From contig NZ_JBHSGB010000002.1 in assembly GCF_042654345.1 (NCBI RefSeq), positions 62,001 to 126,000 of the forward strand: a stretch of 64,000 nucleotides of DNA, written 5' to 3'. Shown here piece by piece: positions 57,213 through 64,000 of the stretch; the first letter of the stretch is position 1, and every line of letters starts with the position of its first letter. The notes below the pieces were generated by a model. The model was given only the letters and a program-made list of their open reading frames with translations. It made no database searches and was not told where the DNA came from. Source of the DNA: Pararheinheimera marina (GTDB taxonomy: Bacteria; Pseudomonadota; Gammaproteobacteria; Enterobacterales; Alteromonadaceae). The position numbers and the translations under genes are program-made.

Positions 57213-60200
57213 TTAGCGTTTTGAGAACAAGCGGTATAAAGCCGGTAGTACCAGCAATGTCAGTAAGGTGGAGCTGACAATACCGCCTATCACGACTGTG
57301 GCCAAAGGCCGCTGAATTTCTGCGCCCGTGCCGCTGTTAAAGGCCATAGGCACAAAGCCTAAACCTGCCACCAGGGCGGTCATGAACACAGGCCGTAAGC
57401 GGCTGCCCGCACCTTGCAGTATGGCGGCCAGCACGCTGCTACCTTGCTGCTGCAACTGGCGAATGGCGCTCACCAGTACAATGCCGTTCAGCACTGCTAT
57501 ACCCGACAGGGCGATAAAACCCACAGCAGCAGATATCGACAGTGGCATATCGCGCAGCCATAAAGCCCAGACGCCGCCGGTAAGCGCCATAGGCACTGCG
57601 CTAAACACCAGCAGGCTGTCGCGCCAGCTCGACAAAGCGCTGTAAAGCAGCAATAAAATCAGCGCCAGCGTAAGTGGCACCACCAGGCTTAAGCGCTCAG
57701 TGGCCGACTGCAACTGCTCAAAGGTACCTCCATAACCCAGCCAATAACCCACAGGCAATGGCATCACGGCCAGTTGTTGCTGCACTTCCGCCACTACAGA
57801 GCCTAAATCACGCCCTTCGATATTGGCAGTGACCAGCACATGGCGTTTGCCACTTTCGCGGTTAATCTGGTTCGGCCCTTCGGTTTCGCGAATATGCGCC
57901 ACTTCCCCCAGCGGCACATAGCGCAGCTCACTGCTGTCATCGGCCGGTAAGGTAACAGGAATTCGCGCCAGACTGGCCGGGTCCTGCCGCATGGCTTCCG
58001 GCAGGCGCAGCATCAGCTTAAAGCTTTTGTCGCCTTCATAAATCAGCCCCAGCTGCTGGCCACCCACTGCCGTTTGCACCAGCTGCTGCACCCCGGCAAC
58101 GTCCATATTCACCAGTGCCAGGTGGTCTGTTTCCGGTTCAATCGACAACATCGGCAAGCCACTGGCTTGTTCCATCCGGGCGTCCACTATGCCACTTACC
58201 TTGCCAAGTGCTGTGGCCACCTGCTGACCCAAGCTGGCCAGCTGGTCCAAATCGTCGCCATACACCCGCACCGCCAAATCGGTGCGCACCCCGGCAATCA
58301 GCTCGTTAAACCGCATTTGGATTGGCTGGGTAAACTCATAGTTATTGCCTGGCACCGCTTCCACCACAGCCCGCAGCTGCTGCTCAAACTGGGCTTTGCT
58401 CTGGCTGGGGTCTGGCCAGGCCGAACGGGGTTTTAAAATCACAAAGGTGTCGGCCACATTGGGCGGCATCGGGTCGTTGGCCACTTCCGGTGTGCCAATT
58501 TTAGAGAACACCCGCTCCACCTGTGGCAAGGCCGCAATAGCCTGCTCCAGCTGCAGCTGCATGTGCACCGACTGGCTTAAACTGGTGCCCGGAATACGCA
58601 TGGCGTGCAGCGCAATGTCGCCTTCGTCCAGCTGCGGCAGAAACTCACTGCCCATCCGGCTGGCCTGCCAGACTGAACCGGTACAGAGCAGCACAGCCGC
58701 CAGCACAGGCAACAAGGGCTTATGCAGCGCCAGCTGCAATAGCGGCTGATAACTGCGGCGCAGGCCTCGCATCAGGCGGTTTTCCTGTTCCGACACTTTG
58801 CCGGTCACCAGCAAAGCAACCGCCGCAGGCACAAAGGTCAGGGCCAGCACTAAAGCACCCAGCAGCGCAGCTATCACGGTAAAGGCCATAGGCTCAAACA
58901 TTTTGCCTTCCACCCCAGACAGTGCAAACAGCGGCAGGTACACCAGCATAATAATCAGCACGCCAAAGGTGGCTGGGGTCATCACTTCCGAACTGGCCTG
59001 CCTGACCAGCGCCAGCCGCTCTGTTAAACCCAGCGTGCGGCCCAGCCGGTGCTGTGCTGCGGCCAGATGCCGTAAGCAGTTTTCCACCACAATGACAGCG
59101 CCGTCGACAATCAGGCCGAAGTCGATGGCTCCCAGGCTCATCAGGTTACCGCTGACTTTATTGGCCGCCATGCCACTAAAAGCAAACAACAACGACAGCG
59201 GGATCACCAGCGCAGTGATCAGCGCCGCCCGTAAATTGCCCAAAAACACAAAGAGCACGACGATAACCAGCAGCGCCCCTTCAAACAGATTGCGCTCTAC
59301 AGTGGCAATGGTTTTGTCGATCAGGCTTTCGCGGTTGTAGCTGATTTCAGCCACCACACCCTGCGGCAAGCGCTGGTTCACTTCGGTCAGTTTGGCGGCC
59401 ACAGCGGCCGACACTGTCCTGCTGTTTTCACCCAGCAGCATCATCACGGTGCCGAGCACCACTTCACCACCGTCCTGAGTGGCAGCCCCTGTGCGCAGCT
59501 GCTTGCCAATTTGCACTGTGGCCACGTCTTTCACCCGCACCGGCGCGTCGTCGCGTTTGCTGATCACCAGTTGCTCAATGGCCGCTATAGATAGCAGCTG
59601 GCCAGGCGAGCGGATCAGCCACTGCTCACCGTTGCGCTCAATATACCCGGCACCAATGGTGGCATTATTGCGCTTGAGCGCTTCGGCTAAATCATTGATG
59701 GTGAGTTTAAACGCCAGCAGTTTGACCGGGTCTGGTGCCACCTGGTATTCACGGACAAAACCACCAATGGTGTTAATTTCAGTGACGCCTTTCACCTTCA
59801 GCAACTGGGGCTTAATCAGCCAGTCCTGCAAGGTGCGTAAGTCTTCGGCGTTGTACGGCTGACCCTTTGCGGTGCGGGCGTCGGCACTGGCTTTTACCGT
59901 GTAGGAAAAAATTTCGCCAAGCCCCGACACCACAGGCCCCAGTTCAGGTTCAACACCTTCGGGTAATTCGCCGCGCACCTGCAGCAAGCGCTCGGTGACC
60001 TGCTGGCGTGCCCAGTAAATGTCGGTGCCTTCGTCAAACACCACAGTCACCTGCGACAAACCATAACGTGACAAGGACCGGCTGTACTGCAGTTTCGGCA
60101 GGCCAGCCATGGCGTTTTCCACCAGATAAGTCACCCGCTGTTCGGCTTCCAGTGGCGAATAGCCTTCGGCTTTGCTGTTAATTTGTACCTGCACATTGGT

Positions 60201-60326
60201 AATGTCGGGCACCGCGTCCATCGGCAATTTCAGCGCCTGCCAGAAACCAGCGCCCGCCAGCAACAAGGTCAGCAGCAGGGTAAAGCCCGGCCTGGCTAAC
60301 GCCAACCGTAATACAGACTGAATCAT
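57213..60326 (-). CDS. CzcA-type heavy-metal RND efflux pump
   Basis: A 1037-residue inner-membrane RND transporter of the HME family, 12 helices with two large periplasmic loops. The helix-4 motif AIDFGLIVDGAVIVVEN has the DFG...DGAV...E pattern of the Co/Zn/Cd (HME1) class, unlike CusA types. The N-terminus LALARPGFTLLLTLLLAGAG and the MDAVPDITNVQVQINSKAEG motif are typical. It exports divalent metals by proton antiport, together with the adaptor and outer-membrane factor encoded just upstream. Zinc is the most likely ion given the neighbouring zinc genes. Confidence 0.93.
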   Translation of the reverse strand: MIQSVLRLALARPGFTLLLTLLLAGAGFWQALKLPMDAVPDITNVQVQINSKAEGYSPLEAEQRVTYLVENAMAGLPKLQYSRSLSRYGLSQVTVVFDEGTDIYWARQQVTERLLQVRGELPEGVEPELGPVVSGLGEIFSYTVKASADARTAKGQPYNAEDLRTLQDWLIKPQLLKVKGVTEINTIGGFVREYQVAPDPVKLLAFKLTINDLAEALKRNNATIGAGYIERNGEQWLIRSPGQLLSIAAIEQLVISKRDDAPVRVKDVATVQIGKQLRTGAATQDGGEVVLGTVMMLLGENSRTVSAAVAAKLTEVNQRLPQGVVAEISYNRESLIDKTIATVERNLFEGALLVIVVLFVFLGNLRAALITALVIPLSLLFAFSGMAANKVSGNLMSLGAIDFGLIVDGAVIVVENCLRHLAAAQHRLGRTLGLTERLALVRQASSEVMTPATFGVLIIMLVYLPLFALSGVEGKMFEPMAFTVIAALLGALVLALTFVPAAVALLVTGKVSEQENRLMRGLRRSYQPLLQLALHKPLLPVLAAVLLCTGSVWQASRMGSEFLPQLDEGDIALHAMRIPGTSLSQSVHMQLQLEQAIAALPQVERVFSKIGTPEVANDPMPPNVADTFVILKPRSAWPDPSQSKAQFEQQLRAVVEAVPGNNYEFTQPIQMRFNELIAGVRTDLAVRVYGDDLDQLASLGQQVATALGKVSGIVDARMEQASGLPMLSIEPETDHLALVNMDVAGVQQLVQTAVGGQQLGLIYEGDKSFKLMLRLPEAMRQDPASLARIPVTLPADDSSELRYVPLGEVAHIRETEGPNQINRESGKRHVLVTANIEGRDLGSVVAEVQQQLAVMPLPVGYWLGYGGTFEQLQSATERLSLVVPLTLALILLLLYSALSSWRDSLLVFSAVPMALTGGVWALWLRDMPLSISAAVGFIALSGIAVLNGIVLVSAIRQLQQQGSSVLAAILQGAGSRLRPVFMTALVAGLGFVPMAFNSGTGAEIQRPLATVVIGGIVSSTLLTLLVLPALYRLFSKR

Positions 60327-60335
60327 GCTGACCTC

Positions 60336-61334
60336 CTAGTGCTCGTGGCCAGCGCCGGATTTCTGCAAATCGGCTTTGATCAGAAAACTGTTCTGACTGA
60401 CATAAATTTCACCCGCTGTCAGGCCAGACAGCACTTCGGCATACAGGTCGTCACGCTCACCCAGCACCACAGGCCGTGGTTCATAACGCTCACCTTCACG
60501 TACAAACACCACTGTGTTGCCTTCAAAGTTTTGCAGTGCAGACTGCAGCACCCGCACCGCCACCTGGCGGCGCGACACTTCCACATCGGCTTTCACATGC
60601 ATGCCGGGCCGCCAGAAGCCGTCCGGGTTGGCAAGCACAGCGCGGGCGCGGGCTATATGGCCTTCTGTCATGGTAGGCGCCAGGTAACTCAGGCTGGTTT
60701 GTGCCTGACGCTGGCCATGCACATCCGCCACCTGCACCACATTCCCCTGCCGGATGCCGGCTAAATCACCGGGAAAGGCCGACAACTCCAGGTACACAGA
60801 GCTGAAATCACTCAGTTGCAGCAGCGGGGCATCAGCGGCGCGCTCACCCGGGTTGGCCCAGCGCGCTGTCACTTCAGCCGCCGCTGGCGCCTGCAGGCTG
60901 TAACTTTGTAAGGTGACGCCATGTTGCAGTTTGGCCAGTAACTGGCCAGCCTGCACTTTGTCGCCCACTTTGACCGGCAGTTGTTGCACCAGGCCAGCAT
61001 AAGGCGCGCTGATACGCCATTGCTGCTCCGGGATCACCGCAATGACGCCAAACAAATGGGCAAAACGACGAATTTCACCGGCATCGGCACTGTCAGTCAG
61101 CAGGCCAGATTGCGCCGCTACTTCAGCGCTCAATTCTGTGAATTCAGCTGTTTCTTCGCCATGTTCATGGCCGTGCTCATCGCCCTGTTGCTCGCCAGGT
61201 TCAGACGCTGCCGCCCCTTCATCATGCAAATGCGCCTGCTGCTGTGACGCCGGGGTTTGTGGGTCAGCGCTGGCCAGCACCAGGCCAGGTAGCAACAGCG
61301 CGGCCAGTGCCGCCATCCATAATTTAGTTTTCAT
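60336..61334 (-). CDS. CzcB-type periplasmic adaptor
   Basis: A 332-residue membrane-fusion protein. It has a signal peptide, then a His/Glu-rich segment (EQQGDEHGHEHGEETAEF) that may bind metal, a lipoyl/barrel-sandwich domain (VKVGDKVQAGQLLAKLQHG) and beta-barrel domains. It ends GAGHEH. The ATG at 61334 has an AAGGAG ribosome site and lies inside the last codons of the outer-membrane factor frame (11-base overlap), so the two were translationally coupled. It follows the usual C-B-A order and is 9 bases from the pump gene. Confidence 0.9.
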   Translation of the reverse strand: MKTKLWMAALAALLLPGLVLASADPQTPASQQQAHLHDEGAAASEPGEQQGDEHGHEHGEETAEFTELSAEVAAQSGLLTDSADAGEIRRFAHLFGVIAVIPEQQWRISAPYAGLVQQLPVKVGDKVQAGQLLAKLQHGVTLQSYSLQAPAAAEVTARWANPGERAADAPLLQLSDFSSVYLELSAFPGDLAGIRQGNVVQVADVHGQRQAQTSLSYLAPTMTEGHIARARAVLANPDGFWRPGMHVKADVEVSRRQVAVRVLQSALQNFEGNTVVFVREGERYEPRPVVLGERDDLYAEVLSGLTAGEIYVSQNSFLIKADLQKSGAGHEH

Positions 61335-62655
61335 CAAACAACTCCTTGGCCCGGGCAGAGGCAACCGGCGCCAGTAAAGAAACATCGGGGGAAGGTGAAA
61401 AAGCCACAGGGCCTGACTGCGCCAGACCAAAACCGGTCAGGCGCTGCAATTGTGTCAGCTGCAAGTGGAAACGCTGTTGCAGCTGCAACAGGCTGAACTG
61501 GCTGTCGAGCAGTTCCTACTGGGCGGCCAGCAGGTCTGTCATGTCATAAGCACCGCTTTGATAGCCTTGTTGGGTGGCTTTTAGCACAGCGCGGGCTGAC
61601 GGCAGTATGCGGGTTTCAGTGGCCCGAATTTCCGCCCTGATACTGTGCAGCTGACGCAGCAACCCCAACAGGCTCAGTTGCAGTTGGCGCTGCTGTTGCT
61701 CTGTGGCCAGCGCCGCCTGCCCGGCGGCGGCTGTTGCCGCGTCCAGCTGAGCTGTAGTGCGGGCCTGATTTTGCAGCGGCATACTCAGCCCCAGCAGCAC
61801 CGATGGCGAATTGGCTTCGTTGTTATACCGTACCCCGGCCGACCAGCGCAGGTCAGCCACAGCCGAAGCGGCCTGTAATTGCAGCAAACTTTCAGCCAGG
61901 CGCTGCTGGCTTAAATACAGCGCCAGTTGTGGGCTTTGCAGCAAGCGCTGTTGCAGCTGGGCTTCGTCTGGCAGCAAGGGCAACTGCGACAAGTCACCAC
62001 TGAGCCGGTCAAAGTCTGGCTCTGCATTCCACAGCATGGCCAGTTGACGCCGTGCCAGTTCCAGTTCGCCTTGCAGCCGCGCGCTGTCGAGTGAGGTCTG
62101 CAATAAACGCCTCTCTAAGCGCGCCACGTCGGCTTGCAGCACCAGGGCTTGTGCCGCGCGCTGCTGCGCCGTAGCCAGCGCCTGTTGCTCCAGCGTGGCA
62201 CGCTCTGCCAGCCAGTTCAGCTGCTGTTGCAGGCTTAGTACTTCAATAAAACGCCCGGTGCTTAGCGCCAGCGCGTCCAGCTTGTCGGCAGCAAAACGGG
62301 CCTGCGTCAGTTGTGTTTGTTCGCTGGCCTGCTGGCTACGCCGCTGTGCCTTGTCGCCACGTTCCAGCAACTGACTGAACAGTAAACTGACTTCAGCGTC
62401 TTTGACGCCACTCTGCTCACCAGTACCAAGCAGGTTTTCAGCCGACAGCTCCAGCTCAGGGTCGGGCTTGAGTAACGCCAGTTGCTGCAACGCAGCGTCC
62501 TGACGCAATTGGTAAGGGTAAGGTTGTAGTGCCGGACTGTGCTGCAGCGTGCGCTGCAAGGCATCCGCCAATGTGAGTTCAGCCGCAACCAGCTGAAAAC
62601 TGGCAGATAGCCCAATAGCCAACAGCAGCACACGTTGGCCAAATAAAATCGACAT
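61324..62655 (-). pseudogene. CzcC/TolC-family outer-membrane factor interrupted by an in-frame amber codon
   Basis: The frame begins with a signal peptide (MSILFGQRVLLLAIGLSASF) and continues as an outer-membrane efflux protein for 379 residues, ending YDMTDLLAAQ at a TAG (61516-61518). Beyond that stop the same frame stays open for 63 codons (ELLDSQFSLLQLQQRFHLQL and on) to a TAA at 61324, giving the usual ~443-residue family length. TAG is one base from CAG (Gln), which fits the spot. The missing part is the last coiled-coil helix, so the truncated form is probably inactive. A recent nonsense mutation, a sequencing error or amber suppression could each explain it. Confidence 0.85.
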
Positions 62656-62701
62656 AAAAATGCTCCGTATAAATTACTGAAAACTATGACTAATCAGTAA
62701 C

Positions 62702-63031
62702 TCAAACGGTGGGTGGCGGTAACAAAGGGCGGTAATTCAAACCACGGAAAAAACTGGGGGCAGCCCCTGGACCAGCAAGCGGCATAGGCTCTGCCAACTG
62801 CTGCGGCTGGTAGCTGACAAAACACAGCACATGCGCGTGCGGCTCGGCGGAGTCGTCATCGCCGTGGGAATGATCGGTATCGGCAGTATACTGGTGTTGG
62901 CCCTGATCCATGGTCAGCACATGGTTGTGTTCATCCGGCATATGCAGCACAACACCATCACAGGCCGCAAAGGCGTGATTGAGCATCAGCAACATAATCA
63001 GGCTTAACAGCCAGCGGGATAACGGAGTCAA
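62702..63031 (-). CDS. CzcI-like small exported protein
   Basis: A 109-residue protein with a signal sequence (SRWLLSLIMLLMLNHAFA) and a His/Asp-rich middle (HMPDEHNHVLTMDQGQHQY; DTDHSHGDDD). It lies just upstream of the efflux operon in the position of czcI, a proposed regulatory or metal-binding accessory. The start is uncertain; a TTG at 63031 with GAGGTG five bases before it is preferred, and a longer frame to 63166 would intrude on the apbE promoter region. Confidence 0.6.
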   Translation of the reverse strand: MTPLSRWLLSLIMLLMLNHAFAACDGVVLHMPDEHNHVLTMDQGQHQYTADTDHSHGDDDSAEPHAHVLCFVSYQPQQLAEPMPLAGPGAAPSFFRGLNYRPLLPPPTV

Positions 63032-63198
63032 CAGCACACCTCGGGCAAAATTTGCCGTCAAGTTGACCACAAAGTCAGCAGCAGAACAATCAAAAACAGG
63101 AAAAACTGCAGCGGCGGGCAGAAAAACAGCAAGTTTTGATTCAGCCTGACGCCAAAAGGCGTACACTTGCGCGCGGTTTATTTCTACGGGATTTGGTT

Positions 63199-64000
63199 AT
63201 GTTTGTGATGTTAAGAAATCTTCTGCTGTTCACCTTGCTGGCTGGATTAACGGCTTGCTCCGACCCAGGCCCGCAAAAAGTAAAACTGGAAGGCCATACC
63301 ATGGGCACCACCTACCATATCACCTACATTGACCCGACAGGTCAGCAGGACGAGCAGCAGATCCAGCAAAAAATTGATGCCTTGTTGCTGCAAGTGAACC
63401 AGGTGGCGTCCACCTACATGCCCGATTCTGAACTGTCGCGTTTTAACAGCATGCAAAGCACCACACCGGTACAGGCGTCGGCCATGATGCAACTGCTGGT
63501 CCGCGAAGCGCTGCAGCTGGGCGATTTAACCCAGGGTTACCTCGACCCGACCGTAGGTCCGCTGGTGAACTTATGGGGCTTTGGCCCTACCCACAGACCA
63601 GAAAAAGCGCCATCTGACGCCGAAATTGCCGCCATGCTGCCACAAATTGGTTACCACCAAATTCAGCTCAATGGCGATCAGCTCAGCAAAACCCGCCCCG
63701 AGCTCTATATCGATATGTCGTCTTTTGCCAAAGGCTATGGCGTGGATGCCGTCGCTGAACTGCTCGACCAGAACCAAATTCACAATTACCTGGTGGAAAT
63801 TGGTGGTGAGCTGAAAACCAAAGGCCAGTCACTGGCGCAAAAAGACTGGGTGATAGCGGTGGAGAAGCCGATGACCGACGAGCAGGTGGTGCAGCGTTTA
63901 TTCCAGCCCAAAGACAATGCGGTGGCGACATCGGGCGATTACCGGATTTTCTTCGAAGAAAACGGCCAGCGCTTTTCACACCTGATTGACCCGAAAACCG
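63199..64000 (+). CDS. apbE: ApbE, FAD:protein FMN transferase (3' end beyond window)
   Basis: The first 267 residues of ApbE. A lipobox (LLAGLTAC) makes it a periplasmic lipoprotein. The motifs GHTMGTTYHITYI, STYMPDSELSRFN, DPTVGPLVNLWGFGP, YIDMSSFAKGYGVDAVAELL and VATSGDYRIFFEENG are all present. It attaches FMN covalently to Thr of proteins such as NqrB/NqrC or RnfG. The gene runs off the window; the nqr operon often lies next to it. An alternative start is three codons downstream. Confidence 0.92.
   Translation, partial: MFVMLRNLLLFTLLAGLTACSDPGPQKVKLEGHTMGTTYHITYIDPTGQQDEQQIQQKIDALLLQVNQVASTYMPDSELSRFNSMQSTTPVQASAMMQLLVREALQLGDLTQGYLDPTVGPLVNLWGFGPTHRPEKAPSDAEIAAMLPQIGYHQIQLNGDQLSKTRPELYIDMSSFAKGYGVDAVAELLDQNQIHNYLVEIGGELKTKGQSLAQKDWVIAVEKPMTDEQVVQRLFQPKDNAVATSGDYRIFFEENGQRFSHLIDPKT

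Overview
The window reads as the chromosome of a free-living, carbohydrate-degrading gammaproteobacterium of the Rheinheimera/Alishewanella or Alteromonas type. The basis is TonB-dependent glycan uptake without any SusD, a NorR/sigma-54 nitric-oxide module, lipoprotein glycosidases, Zur-type zinc control and densely packed genes. The genus is an inference from gene content; there is no rRNA or tRNA in the window to test it. No integrase, IS element, CRISPR array or phage gene was seen.

Layout. 1-6 kb: a CorC/HlyC-type membrane protein, then a nitric-oxide detoxification module (norR diverging from a small membrane ORF, nnrS and hmp) with two exact NorR-type sites and a sigma-54 promoter between them. 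6-12 kb: an AraC-type regulator, a double-thioredoxin-fold secreted protein, a bestrophin-type channel, a HipBA toxin-antitoxin pair, a secreted endonuclease/exonuclease/phosphatase-family protein and a small membrane protein. 12.3-41 kb: a large divergent glycan-utilisation locus (below). 41-54 kb: a VOC protein, a secreted GH5, small membrane proteins, a methyltransferase, an excalibur protein, a racemase, a short-chain fatty acid transporter bracketed by two copies of a perfect palindrome, a 5'-nucleotidase lipoprotein, a Phd/RelE-type pair, a flavin reductase and a GH2 beta-galactosidase lipoprotein. 54-64 kb: a MntA/HepT pair, then metal homeostasis: a ZrgA-like zinc protein and a dihydroorotase paralogue sharing a Zur-like box, a CzcCBA-type efflux system whose outer-membrane gene carries an in-frame amber codon, a CzcI-like protein, and the start of apbE.

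The central locus looks like a complete system for eating N-linked glycans, especially high-mannose ones. A TonB receptor and a lipoprotein with four discoidin domains would capture and import glycan. Four different GH92 alpha-mannosidase lipoproteins trim mannose. A GH85 endoglycosidase cuts the chitobiose core, a GH2 beta-mannosidase splits the core Man-beta-GlcNAc, a glycosylasparaginase frees GlcNAc from Asn, and a BadF-type kinase phosphorylates GlcNAc. On the other arm a FucP-type permease, an AGE-family (mannose) isomerase and a PfkB fructokinase take mannose to fructose-6-phosphate. A LacI-family regulator sits between the arms. Near-identical 14-bp operators occur as two pairs, one before each arm, each pair spaced by 104-105 bp. 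A cutC gene is translationally embedded in the left arm. One GH92 has Gln in place of the catalytic-acid Glu, which suggests a mannose-phosphate specificity.
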